Shown one piece after another: positions 1 to 8,042 of a stretch of 64,000 bases of DNA. Under the pieces are notes generated by a model. It saw nothing but the letters and a program-made list of their open reading frames with translations, made no database searches and was not told the DNA's origin. The stretch comes from Ferrimonas lipolytica (GTDB taxonomy: Bacteria > Pseudomonadota > Gammaproteobacteria > Enterobacterales > Shewanellaceae), in the NCBI RefSeq assembly GCF_012295575.1, contig NZ_CP051180.1, positions 2,108,001 through 2,172,000 of the forward strand. Reading direction: 5' to 3'. Made by a program: the position numbers and the translations under genes. Numbering within the stretch: the first letter of the stretch is position 1; the number at the start of each line of letters is the position of its first letter.

Positions 1-420
1 GTGTTAGCGGTGTTTGCCAGTGCTCACACCGATCAGCTGCAAGATGGCATAGAAGCATTAAGCACACAGCCATGGCAGTTGAGCCAGCATGCCAATCGCA
101 TCGGTTTACGACTTTCCGGCCAACCACTCAACCATAGTCGGTTAAATGACATGCCCTCAGAGCCGGTATTGCCTGGCACGGTGCAGTTACCACCCAACGG
201 ACTACCACTGATTCTAGGTGCCGATAGTCAATCAACCGGTGGCTACCCTAAAGTTGCTCAGGTATGTGAAAGCAGCTTAACCACCTTAGCGCAGTTACGC
301 CCCAACCAAGAGTTATGGTTCGAGCCAATCAGTTTAGAAGAAGCAAAACTTAGGCAGAGACGCCAGCAACGTCATTTAAAAATACTGCGCCAAGCGGCTC
401 ATGCTAAATGGCTACAATGA
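1..420 (+). CDS. pxpC: 5-oxoprolinase subunit C, 3' part (AHS2/KipA carboxyltransferase-type)
   Basis: Partial gene: the reading frame is open from the window edge and only the last ~139 residues are present. The segment near residues 55-90 (LPGTVQLPPNGLPLIL, then a TGGYPKVAQV stretch) is typical of the C-terminal half of the AHS2 domain in biotin-dependent carboxyltransferase-like proteins. With PxpA and PxpB this protein forms the ATP-dependent 5-oxoprolinase that opens pyroglutamate to glutamate in the cytoplasm. Its stop codon overlaps the start of pxpA in an ATGA arrangement, so the two are translationally coupled. The pxpB gene is expected just upstream, outside the window. The GTG at base 1 should not be taken as the true start. 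Confidence 0.85.
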   Translation: MLAVFASAHTDQLQDGIEALSTQPWQLSQHANRIGLRLSGQPLNHSRLNDMPSEPVLPGTVQLPPNGLPLILGADSQSTGGYPKVAQVCESSLTTLAQLRPNQELWFEPISLEEAKLRQRRQQRHLKILRQAAHAKWLQ

Positions 421-1157
421 CCAAGCTGGATCTTAATGGTGACATTGGTGAGCAGGCTGGCGACGATGCCGCTTTGTTGCCGTTATTGAGTTCAGCCAAT
501 ATATGCTGCGGTAGCCACGCGGGAAATACGGCACACACCTTAGCTACTATTACACTCGCGCAGCAACACCAGATCGCCATTGGTGCGCACCCAGGCTACG
601 ACGACCGCGCTAATTTTGGCAGGCTTGAACTTAATCTCAGTAATAAACAGATCCTCGATTCATTGCAGCAACAGTTGGCACTATTCACCACATTAATCGA
701 TTCAGTTGGCGCCACGATGCACCATATTAAGCTTCATGGCGCGCTCTACCATCGTGGTAATCATCAAGTCACTTTGGCAGAGCAGATCTGCGCTTGGTTA
801 GTAACGACATACCCAAACTGCATGCTCTATTGCCAAGCCCAAAGCCCACTGGTAGCAATAGCCACCGCCCATGGCCTGTCGATAAAGCAAGAGGGCTTTG
901 CTGACCGACGCTACCTCAATAGTGGCTTGCTAGCACCTCGAACCATGGCAGGCAGCTGCATCGCTGAGCCGCAGCAAGTATTGACACAGGTGCAACAGAT
1001 GGTGGAGCAGCGCAGCGTTACTACGATAAACGGCCAGCAACTGCCGTTAACCGTGGATACCCTCTGCCTCCACGGTGATAGCATCACAGCTTTAGAGTCT
1101 GCCCAGAACATTCACCGTTGGTGCGCTAACAACAACATTGTTATCGACGCTAATTGA
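417..1157 (+). CDS. pxpA: 5-oxoprolinase subunit A (LamB/YcsF family)
   Basis: The protein is about 246 residues and starts TKLDLNGDIGE, the usual opening of PxpA. It also has an ICCGSHAGN motif near residue 30 and a KLHGALYH motif near residue 105, both hallmarks of the LamB/YcsF metal-dependent deacetylase-like fold. Its role is cleavage of 5-oxoproline together with PxpB and PxpC. I chose the ATG at 417 because it overlaps the pxpC stop as ATGA and gives the standard N-terminus; an in-frame ATG at 408 would add only three residues. No terminator with a U-tract follows, only a perfect palindrome at 1174-1193. Confidence 0.92.
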   Translation: MTKLDLNGDIGEQAGDDAALLPLLSSANICCGSHAGNTAHTLATITLAQQHQIAIGAHPGYDDRANFGRLELNLSNKQILDSLQQQLALFTTLIDSVGATMHHIKLHGALYHRGNHQVTLAEQICAWLVTTYPNCMLYCQAQSPLVAIATAHGLSIKQEGFADRRYLNSGLLAPRTMAGSCIAEPQQVLTQVQQMVEQRSVTTINGQQLPLTVDTLCLHGDSITALESAQNIHRWCANNNIVIDAN

Positions 1158-1173
1158 TCTTCATTAGCGCGAA

Positions 1174-1193
1174 CACTTAACAATTGTTAAGTG
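1174..1193. repeat. 20-bp perfect palindrome downstream of pxpA
   Basis: CACTTAACAA followed directly by its reverse complement, 17 bases after the pxpA stop codon. It has no GC-rich stem and no T-run, so it is a weak candidate for an intrinsic terminator. It could equally be a protein-binding site. The function is unknown. Confidence 0.4.
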
Positions 1194-1273
1194 GCTAACA
1201 ACATACGGTAAATCGAATCAATATCAACATTAGACTTAACTAATTTAATGGCTATGTGGTAGCCTCAAAAAAA

Positions 1274-1566
1274 GGCTATGTCGTAGTTAGCTGTTGAAGC
1301 TTATCTTAGGCCTTTGGCTTCACCGATTTCGGTGCTTTTAGGGGACTATGTCGCGGTGGCGACGGTACATTCTTGTATGCATTAGCGGGGAGCTTCGCCC
1401 CCTTTGGAATCCCCCTTTGCCTTAGGTCGCAGTCCAAAACGCTTCGCTGAACTGCTCCAATGCGGCAGAAGATCAATAGCGTTAGTGCTTTACCCTTTGT
1501 ATCAAAACTTGCCTAGCCAGTGCTTTAACAGCCTTAGAAAGAACAACACTTAATTGGTACACAGCC
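1274..1566 (+). mobile_element. MITE-like element, copy A (full length, ~293 bp)
   Basis: One of eight copies of a dispersed non-coding repeat in this window. It begins GGCTATGTCGTAGTTAGC and ends TTAATTGGTACACAGCC; the ends are imperfect inverted repeats. It is flanked on both sides by the identical 8-mer CAAAAAAA (1266-1273 and 1567-1574), as expected for a target-site duplication. It occupies most of the spacer between pxpA and the CoA-disulfide reductase gene. The short reading frame on its minus strand is broken by a stop and is not a gene. No transposase is present. Confidence 0.85.
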
Positions 1567-1593
1567 CAAAAAAAACACTCCAAGGAAAAGATT

Positions 1594-3297
1594 ATGACCA
1601 AAATTGTCATTGTGGGAGGCGTCGCTGGTGGGGCCTCCGCTGCAGCTCGTGCTCGCCGCCTATCGGAAAACGCTGAAATTATTATGTTTGAACGCGGCCC
1701 CTTCGTCTCATTTGCTAACTGTGGCTTGCCGTACCACATTGGTGGCGAAATCACCGACCGAAGTAAACTGCTATTACAAACACCAGCAAGCTTCCGAGCT
1801 CGTTTCAACGTAGACGTTAGAGTGATGAGCGAAGTAATTAGCATCGATCGCACCAATAAATCCGTCACCGTTACTAACCTCAAAGATGGTAGCGACTATA
1901 CCGAACACTACGATTACTTATTGCTTAGCCCCGGAGCCGCCCCGTTTGTGCCGTCTATCCCGGGCATCAATAATCCATTAACACACTCACTGCGTAACAT
2001 TCCCGATATGGATAAGATCCTGCAAACTTTGCAGGTAAATAATGTCGAGCATGCCACTGTGGTTGGCGGCGGTTTTATTGGTCTTGAGATGATGGAAGCT
2101 TTTACCCATCTTGGCATCAAGACCACATTACTTGAGCTTGCCGATCAAGTTATGAGCCCAGTTGACCGTGAGATGGCGGGGTTTGTTCATAGTGAGATTC
2201 AAGCCAAAGGTGTCGATCTTCGCCTTGGTACCGCTCTAACGGCCGTCGAGTACGTTACCGATAATTACATCGCCACTGAAGAAGCAGGTGAAACCATTGC
2301 ACACCAACACATTAATGGCCACCTGCAGTTATTGCTTAGCAATAACCAAACTCTCAATACCGATATGTTAATCATGGCGATAGGTGTACGCCCAGAAACA
2401 TCATTGGCTGAACAGGCCGGTCTAAAATTGGGGACCCGTGGCGGAATATTTACCACGCCAACCATGCAAACCAGCGATCCCTTCATCTATGCCGTCGGCG
2501 ACGCAGTGGAGCAATCGGACTTTGTGACTGGCAAAGCCAGTCTGGTCCCACTAGCTGGCCCAGCGAACCGACAAGGGCGCATGGCTGCTGACAATATGCT
2601 TGGAGGTAGTGCTAGCTATCAAGGGACTCAAGGCACCGCTATCTGTAAGGTATTTGATCTCGCAGTAGCTTCAACAGGAAAAAATGAACGCCAACTGCAA
2701 CAAGAAGCGATGCAATACGAGAAAGTCTATGTTCACAGTGCTAGCCACGCTAGCTACTATCCTGGTGCCGAGATCGTTTCGCTGAAACTGCTATTTTCAC
2801 TGACCGATGGCAGCATACTCGGCGCACAAGCGGTCGGAAAAGACGGAGTCGATAAACGTATCGACGTCATCGCCGTTGCCCAGCGAGCCGGTATGACGAT
2901 AGAGCAACTACAGCATCTCGAGCTTACCTATGCGCCGCCATACGGTTCAGCTAAAGACGTAGTAAACCAAGCCGCTTTTGTGGCCAATAACATTCTCTCC
3001 GGTCTCACTCAACCCATTCATTTCCATCAACTCGATGAGTTAAATAACGACCAGTTATTACTGGATGTTCGCAGCCCAGGTGAATTAGAACGAGTCGGCT
3101 TTATCGACGGCAGCATCAACATTCCGGTAGACCAGTTAAGGCAGCGCATGGCTGAACTGCCAAAGGACAAGGAGATCATTGTCATCTGCCAAGTCGGACT
3201 GCGTGGTCATGTTGCCCAACGCCAATTGGTTAACCGTGGCTATCGTGCTCGCAACTTAATTGGTGGTTATAAAACTTATGCTGCAGCAACGCAGTAA
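1594..3297 (+). CDS. CoA-disulfide reductase with C-terminal rhodanese domain
   Basis: FAD/NAD(P)-dependent pyridine nucleotide-disulfide oxidoreductase of 567 residues. The N-terminal Rossmann motif is IVIVGGVAGGASAAAR. The motif SFANCGLPY places the single redox cysteine at Cys43, as in CoA-disulfide reductases that use one Cys rather than a CxxxxC pair. A second nucleotide-binding GGG motif lies near residue 155. The last ~100 residues form a rhodanese domain with the active-site loop IVICQVGLRGH (Cys532). In the Shewanella homologue Npsr this architecture acts as an NAD(P)H-dependent persulfide/polysulfide reductase. A role in sulfur or CoA persulfide metabolism is therefore likely here, but the exact substrate is inferred. 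An AAGGAAAAG ribosome site precedes the ATG. It stands alone, with MITE copy A directly upstream. Confidence 0.9.
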   Translation: MTKIVIVGGVAGGASAAARARRLSENAEIIMFERGPFVSFANCGLPYHIGGEITDRSKLLLQTPASFRARFNVDVRVMSEVISIDRTNKSVTVTNLKDGSDYTEHYDYLLLSPGAAPFVPSIPGINNPLTHSLRNIPDMDKILQTLQVNNVEHATVVGGGFIGLEMMEAFTHLGIKTTLLELADQVMSPVDREMAGFVHSEIQAKGVDLRLGTALTAVEYVTDNYIATEEAGETIAHQHINGHLQLLLSNNQTLNTDMLIMAIGVRPETSLAEQAGLKLGTRGGIFTTPTMQTSDPFIYAVGDAVEQSDFVTGKASLVPLAGPANRQGRMAADNMLGGSASYQGTQGTAICKVFDLAVASTGKNERQLQQEAMQYEKVYVHSASHASYYPGAEIVSLKLLFSLTDGSILGAQAVGKDGVDKRIDVIAVAQRAGMTIEQLQHLELTYAPPYGSAKDVVNQAAFVANNILSGLTQPIHFHQLDELNNDQLLLDVRSPGELERVGFIDGSINIPVDQLRQRMAELPKDKEIIVICQVGLRGHVAQRQLVNRGYRARNLIGGYKTYAAATQ

Positions 3298-4096
3298 CTG
3301 TCACAAATAGAGCCATGGCCGTCATTCTCGGAGGCGGCTATAGCTACCGTTCTGGTTGTCATTGACTTGATGTTAATCGCAAAAAATTAAGCTATTTAAT
3401 TGAAATTAAATAAATTAACAGACGTTAGAAAACTAACTCATTATTAACTAATTAACGTCTGAACATGCCGGTTACTAAAATGGCAAAGCGGATAAACAAT
3501 GAGTCCAGTTCTATCGATTTACTATCGATACTGCCAATCAAAATACTACGACAATCAGCAGATAAGGGAGTACCTAACAAAACCACTTGCTGCAGCAGTT
3601 AGCGATGTCATGTACAGCACTGAAGTCTCCACCTCGCGCCGGAGATCGAGTAACCGTCTCGGGCATTGTGCCGTACTAACCATTTAATGGCCTACCTAAT
3701 AAAGTAAAAATTTTCAAAAAAATGATTAAGTTAACGGTAATCAATTATCAATTAATGGATGATGTGATTGCTAATATCCTCATTGTGCGCATAGCACAGT
3801 CAAGGGTTGTTTGATTATCTCTTTAAATTTTACTGGGTTCATCAGTTTGAATTTGCAAACTCTACCACCAAGACAGCCCGAAGGGACTGCCACCAGCGTA
3901 AGCCGACAAGCAACAAGGCTGATCTGAGTAGTGAGGCATTATTTTGTTTCGCTTATCATTGCCATCACCATCGGTCACTTAGTATCACCAGTGGCAAGTA
4001 TGGCCATTCTGTTAACTCACTATATGCTGATAAGAGACGACTGATCGGTACCGGAGCAACCGCACAGTTCATCGTCTGAAATCTAACCTGTAGCAA
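3298..4096. other. ~800-bp spacer without a convincing gene; possibly decayed
   Basis: AT-rich region between the CoA-disulfide reductase and arsR. Reading frames at 3499-3687 and 3807-4079 have no good ribosome site and no recognisable domain, so I do not call them. There is an inverted repeat with 9-bp arms, CAGACGTTA and TAACGTCTG, at about 3419-3461. Two short protein-like stretches appear in frames broken by stops: one ends LKSPPRAGDRVTVSGIVPY near 3601-3680, and one is the hydrophobic frame at 3931-4044. This suggests degraded genes. Confidence 0.4.
3931..4044 (+). CDS. possible small membrane peptide or gene remnant (37 aa)
   Basis: A GTG-initiated frame of 37 codons encoding a hydrophobic segment (FVSLIIAITIGHLVSP) that would form one membrane span and has a charged tail ending IRDD. 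There is no clear Shine-Dalgarno sequence, and an in-frame stop lies just before the GTG. It overlaps a longer but unconvincing frame. It could be the end of a decayed membrane-protein gene rather than a functional small protein. Confidence 0.2.
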   Translation: MRHYFVSLIIAITIGHLVSPVASMAILLTHYMLIRDD

Positions 4097-4396
4097 TCAA
4101 CAGTTAGGGCTTTCATCTAAGCAGCATTCTGACTGCAAGAATTCGATAACCTCATTAAGCTGTTCAAACTGCGCCACACAGTAAAGTGTTCGCCCCTCTC
4201 TTCGTTGGGTAATCAGCCCTGCAGAGGTCAAACTCGACAGGTGGTGCGAGAGGGTCGAGCCTGGGATCCCTAATTGTTGCTGTACTTCACCCACCGCAAT
4301 GCCTTGGAAGCCTGACTTAACCAGTCGCTTAAAGATCGCCAACCGGGTTGGATGGCCTAACTCTTTCAGTGCTTTAGCTGTCGCTTCTAGCTCCAT
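4097..4396 (-). CDS. ArsR-family winged-helix repressor
   Basis: 99-residue metalloregulator. Residues ~10-85 form the ArsR winged helix: LGHPTRLAIFKRLVKSG, a recognition helix around GSTLSHHLSSL, and a wing RREGRTLYC. The classic ELCVCDL arsenic-binding motif is absent. A Cys cluster at the C-terminus (ECCLDESPNC) and the Cys in the wing could form the metal(loid) site instead, as in some Acidithiobacillus- or Shewanella-type ArsR proteins. It is divergent from a permease gene, and two matching operator boxes lie between them, so it probably represses both itself and the permease. The inducer (arsenite, organoarsenical or another thiophilic metal) cannot be told from the sequence. Confidence 0.88.
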   Translation of the reverse strand: MELEATAKALKELGHPTRLAIFKRLVKSGFQGIAVGEVQQQLGIPGSTLSHHLSSLTSAGLITQRREGRTLYCVAQFEQLNEVIEFLQSECCLDESPNC

Positions 4397-4418
4397 TGGT
4401 ATGACTCCTAAATAATTA

Positions 4419-4442
4419 ATATTTCGACAATAGCAGAAATAT
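4419..4442. promoter_or_regulatory. putative ArsR operator box 1 (regulator-proximal)
   Basis: ATATTTC-N10-GAAATAT, 22 bases upstream of the ArsR gene start. Its half-sites and spacing are identical to those of the box at 4468-4491. Its position suits autorepression. Confidence 0.65.
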
Positions 4443-4460
4443 GTTGATCGCTCTAGCGTA

Positions 4461-4498
4461 AAACTCTATATTTCCAATATTCTAGAAATATAGAGTTT
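4461..4498. promoter_or_regulatory. putative ArsR operator box 2 (permease-proximal)
   Basis: Perfect 14-bp arms AAACTCTATATTTC and GAAATATAGAGTTT around a 10-base spacer. The core ATATTTC-N10-GAAATAT occupies 4468-4491. It ends six bases before the permease start codon, so bound repressor would overlap the start region. The two boxes are 49 bp apart centre to centre. Confidence 0.72.
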
Positions 4499-4504
4499 AT
4501 AACT

Positions 4505-5413
4505 ATGAACCTCGCTGCATTGCAACAAACCGCTGAAATGTTCCTGTTTCTCGCGACTGAACTTACCCTTCTGTTCTTGATCATCAGCTATGGTGTTGGA
4601 GTGCTGCAGGAGTACATACCACCAGCAAAGATCCAATCTATCTTGGGTGCCAAGAAGGGCAAAGGTTACGTTATGGCGGCACTATTAGGGGCAATCACTC
4701 CTTTTTGCTCCTGCTCAACTATTCCTTTCCTGAAGGGCTTGTTACGAGCAAAAGCCGGATTCGGCACCATGATGGTATTCCTGTTCGCGAGCCCATTGCT
4801 TAACCCCATAATAATTGGTCTCTTTCTGGTGACCTTTGGTTGGCAAGTAACCCTGTTTTACTTCGCTGTCGCGATGGGGGTGTCGCTGTTTGCGGGTATC
4901 ATTTTGGAGCGTCTTGGTTTCGAACGTTTTATCAAACCTGAAGCATTGGAGGCCGCTAAACCAAGTTGCTGTGGTAGCAGCTGTGGCGGTAACAGCAAAC
5001 CAATTAGCAAGTGGGTAAAGATTTGGCGTGCAACTTGGAAAGACTTTAAAACCGTACTGCCCTACCTTGCTGCTGGTGTAGCGCTAGGTTCATTGATTTA
5101 CGGCTTCTTACCAGCGGAATGGGTAGCCAGCGTAGCCAGCAAAGACAACCCATTTGCTGTACCAGTATCTGCGGTAATTGGCATTCCACTGTACATCCGT
5201 GCTGAGGCAGTTATCCCTCTGTCAGCAGCCCTTGCCGCCAAAGGCATGAGCTTGGGTGCAGTAATGGCATTGATTATCGGCAGCGCCGGCGCAAGTTTAA
5301 CCGAGGTTATCTTGCTGAAGTCTATCTTCAAGAACCAATTGGTTGCTGCATTTCTAGTAGTGATTATTGCTATGGCCATCAGCGCCGGTTACCTCTACGG
5401 CTGGCTGTTCTAA
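4505..5413 (+). CDS. permease of the DUF318/ArsP family
   Basis: Inner-membrane permease of 302 residues with about eight hydrophobic segments. The signature TPFCSCSTIP near residues 73-82, with its Cys pair, is the substrate-binding motif of the DUF318/ArsP family, whose members export trivalent organoarsenicals or related thiophilic compounds. A central cytoplasmic loop near residue 155-165 is Cys-rich (PSCCGSSCGG), which suggests metal(loid) or thiol binding. The C-terminal half repeats the fold, with IPLYIRAEAVIPLS and GSAGASLTEV. It is divergent from an ArsR regulator with an operator at the start codon, so it is probably induced by its substrate. The substrate itself is unproven. Confidence 0.85.
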   Translation: MNLAALQQTAEMFLFLATELTLLFLIISYGVGVLQEYIPPAKIQSILGAKKGKGYVMAALLGAITPFCSCSTIPFLKGLLRAKAGFGTMMVFLFASPLLNPIIIGLFLVTFGWQVTLFYFAVAMGVSLFAGIILERLGFERFIKPEALEAAKPSCCGSSCGGNSKPISKWVKIWRATWKDFKTVLPYLAAGVALGSLIYGFLPAEWVASVASKDNPFAVPVSAVIGIPLYIRAEAVIPLSAALAAKGMSLGAVMALIIGSAGASLTEVILLKSIFKNQLVAAFLVVIIAMAISAGYLYGWLF

Positions 5414-5439
5414 ACAGCACGGCCTATAACAAGACCAAA

Positions 5440-5716
5440 GGCTGTGTACCAACTAAGTGTTGTTCTTTTCAATGCTGTTAAAGCACCGCCTAGGCGAGTG
5501 TTGATACAAGGGCAAAGCACTACCGCCGTTGCTCTTCTGCCGCATTGGAGCAGTTTTGGGCTGCGACCTAAGGCAAGGGGGCTTTCAAAGGGAGCGGAGC
5601 TCCCCCTAATGCATACAAGAATGTGCCATCGCCACCGCGACATCCTCCCCAAAAGCACCGTAATCGGTGAAGCCGAAGGCTTGATATAAACTTCAACAGT
5701 TAACTGTGACACAGCC
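5440..5716 (-). mobile_element. MITE-like element, copy B (reverse orientation)
   Basis: Nearly full-length copy of about 277 bp, inverted relative to copy A. The left edge is GGCTGTGTACCAACTAAG and the right edge ends AACTGTGACACAGCC; 18 of the first 23 positions match between the ends. The flanking 8-mers AGACCAAA (5432-5439) and AAACCAAA (5717-5724) differ at one base. The right edge lies directly against the terminator hairpin at 5722-5755, and the duplicated target overlaps the A-tract of that hairpin. Confidence 0.85.
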
Positions 5717-5721
5717 AAACC

Positions 5722-5755
5722 AAAACACCCAGTACAGCAATGTACTGGGTGTTTT
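5722..5755. terminator. bidirectional intrinsic terminator between permease and S9 peptidase
   Basis: A perfect 15-bp stem, AAAACACCCAGTACA and its complement, closes a GCAA tetraloop and has A- and T-tracts on either side. It serves the convergent permease (+) and peptidase (-) genes. Confidence 0.85.
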
Positions 5756-5796
5756 GTTATGTCAAATTTAGCTCTGCTGAGCTACACATTTGGCCA

Positions 5797-7866
5797 TCAT
5801 TGCTCAGAGTACTTATCAAACCACGCCAAGATGTAAGCGACCTTTTGCATCAGGTTGCTCGGCCGAGCCGTAATACCATGACTGGCGCCGGGAATGCGCA
5901 CCATTGCAGTATCAACATGGTTTAACTGCAAGGCTTGATAGTATTGCTCGGTTTCACTAATTGGGGTGCGATAATCGACCTCGCCAGTTAACAGCATCGT
6001 TGGTGTAGTAACGTTACCCACCAACGATAATGGCGAGTGTTGCCAAAGGTGATCGGCAATGGTCCACGGCTTAGCAGACATCCAATACTGAGAAAAATAA
6101 GGGTACATATCGGCAGTGAGGGTAAAACTCATCCAGTTAATCACCGGTTTTGCCACCACTGCCGCTCTAAAACGATCGGTCTTGCCAACAATCCATGCCG
6201 TCAGGGTGCCACCGCCAGAACCACCGGTGACGAACAACTGCTCCTCATCGATATAGCCCTTGGCTTGCACCACATCAACAACGTCCATCAGATCGTTGTA
6301 ATCCTCAGACGGATAGTTGTGATGAATAAGATTGGCAAACTCACTGCCATAAGATGAACTGCCACGAGGATTAGCCCACACCACCACATAACCTTGTGCC
6401 GCCATTAGCTGCACCTCCATTGAGAAGTTAGCACCATACGCCGCGTGGGGGCCACCGTGGATCTCTAAAATCAGTGGATAACGTTTGGTTGCATCAAAGT
6501 TCGGTGGCAATGCAACCCAAGCGTCAATTGCGCGGCCATCGACACTGGATTTGAGCTCCAGTGATTGCACCGGTGCAACGCTGCGCTGGCGCCACAGATC
6601 TTGATTCAACTGAGTTAACTGCTTGATTTTCCCTCGTGTATTCACAACACTTAAATCTGCTGGGCTATGGCTATCGGCCCCAGTAAAAACCACTTTGCCA
6701 TCAGCGGCGGTAAAATCTCCACTGGCGTATGGCCGCCCAAGTGACTGCCCCCCAAGCTCGACATCCAGCGTGGTCAGTTTCCCTTTCAACGTTACCAGTG
6801 CCACCTTGGTTGTACCATGATCAACAAAGCTCAAATAGATCGATTTACCATTATCACTCCACTGGATCTTATTGATGGGGCGATCCAACGTTGGGGTTAG
6901 TTCGCGCTTATCACTTCCGTCAACGTTCATAACGAAAACCGTGGGATTAACATGGCTCATGTTGCTGTCAGGCAGCTGTAAGTATGCGACTAACTTACCA
7001 TTTGGGCTTAAGGCCGGGCTCGACTCGACACCACTATGGTTCGTTAGCGCGCTGATTTTTTTGGTCGTAATATCGACGGTGAAGATGTCACCTTGCCGTG
7101 ACCGCATCTGCCAGTCGCTATGACGATCACCGGCAAAGATGATCTGGCTGCTATCTGCTGACCATACCAGTCCGCCCCCATGAGGGTAATCTCCACTGGT
7201 AAGTTGAGTCGGTGTCCCGCCGTCACTAGGCACTATATAGATCTGTCGTTGCCCCGATTTGTGATAGCCGCCGCCATCACTGCGGTAACGGACCGAATCA
7301 ATATAAGTAGCCGAGTCAGCCCAATCAGCCCCTTTAGGGGGTTGAGGCATATCTATCGCTAAACGGCTTGGTTTGGCAGGAGTAAACATCGAAAATGCGA
7401 GCCAGTGTCCATCCGGCGACCAGCTCAAGCTGCTGGGACTCGCGGTTAGATCGGCAATACGGGCGGTATTGCCACTTGTCAGCCAACGCACGTAAAGTTG
7501 AGTCGAGCCCTCAACAGACGACAAATAGGCGAGCCGCTCACCATCGGGACTAAAGCGAGGCTGTCGATATTGTACTGCCCCACTGAGCAGCGGTTGATGA
7601 GCTGAACCATCGATATTGAGCTGCCATAGATTGCTGCGGCTGGCATCGCTCATCACATCATAACTGCGGCGCTCATAGACGACCTGCCTACCATCAGGAC
7701 TGATTTGCGGCTCAGCTGCGTATTCCAATGCGAATACATCAGTGAGCGTCAGCGGAGTCATGGCTTCAATGCTGGCAGCGTTGCCGTCAGTTTGCTCATT
7801 TAAGTTGGGGTTCGCATGGCTGTTGGCAGCTACTGCCATAGCGATAAGGGCAATCCAAGGTTTCAT
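5797..7866 (-). CDS. exported S9-family prolyl oligopeptidase-like peptidase
   Basis: 689 residues beginning with a Sec signal peptide (MKPWIALIAMAVAANSHA). Residues ~40-400 carry repeated WD40/TolB-like beta-propeller blades (SPDGRQVVYERR, SPDGERLAYLS, SPDGHWLAFS). The C-terminal alpha/beta-hydrolase domain has the nucleophile motif GGSGGG (Ser near 551), an acid in GEVDYRTP (Asp near 629) and a His in GASHGI (near 662). This is the dipeptidyl/acylaminoacyl peptidase type of S9 enzyme. It probably trims peptides in the periplasm or outside the cell. It is a single-gene unit, flanked downstream by a strong terminator. The exact specificity cannot be told from sequence. Confidence 0.9.
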   Translation of the reverse strand: MKPWIALIAMAVAANSHANPNLNEQTDGNAASIEAMTPLTLTDVFALEYAAEPQISPDGRQVVYERRSYDVMSDASRSNLWQLNIDGSAHQPLLSGAVQYRQPRFSPDGERLAYLSSVEGSTQLYVRWLTSGNTARIADLTASPSSLSWSPDGHWLAFSMFTPAKPSRLAIDMPQPPKGADWADSATYIDSVRYRSDGGGYHKSGQRQIYIVPSDGGTPTQLTSGDYPHGGGLVWSADSSQIIFAGDRHSDWQMRSRQGDIFTVDITTKKISALTNHSGVESSPALSPNGKLVAYLQLPDSNMSHVNPTVFVMNVDGSDKRELTPTLDRPINKIQWSDNGKSIYLSFVDHGTTKVALVTLKGKLTTLDVELGGQSLGRPYASGDFTAADGKVVFTGADSHSPADLSVVNTRGKIKQLTQLNQDLWRQRSVAPVQSLELKSSVDGRAIDAWVALPPNFDATKRYPLILEIHGGPHAAYGANFSMEVQLMAAQGYVVVWANPRGSSSYGSEFANLIHHNYPSEDYNDLMDVVDVVQAKGYIDEEQLFVTGGSGGGTLTAWIVGKTDRFRAAVVAKPVINWMSFTLTADMYPYFSQYWMSAKPWTIADHLWQHSPLSLVGNVTTPTMLLTGEVDYRTPISETEQYYQALQLNHVDTAMVRIPGASHGITARPSNLMQKVAYILAWFDKYSEQ

Positions 7867-7982
7867 CCGTGATCCTTAACTCTTTGATTTAATGCAAAGT
7901 ACAGTAGTGACCAGCATCACCATAACGATGAATAAAGGCAACTTTTGGCTACGACTAATCTGTTAGCAAATGTCATAACGCA

Positions 7983-8014
7983 ACAACGCCACCGCAAAAA
8001 TGAGGTGGCGTTGT
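7983..8014 (-). terminator. intrinsic terminator after the GGDEF-EAL gene
   Basis: 11-bp perfect arms ACAACGCCACC and GGTGGCGTTGT, 29 bases beyond the stop codon of the minus-strand gene. The T-tract is weak. Confidence 0.6.
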
Positions 8015-8042
8015 AAATCAACATTGGTTGGTGCGGCTTAGC

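Noticed and set aside
3499-4079. Two plus-strand frames of 62 and 90 codons in the 3.3-4.1 kb spacer
   Set aside because: No ribosome site, no domain, and unnatural composition; treated as non-coding.
5444-5689. Short proteins starting MYQLSVVL in several intergenic regions (5444, 18255, 44066, 48953)
   Set aside because: They are translations of the MITE copies. Frames shift with the lengths of the G/C tracts and copy A has a stop, so no conserved protein is present.
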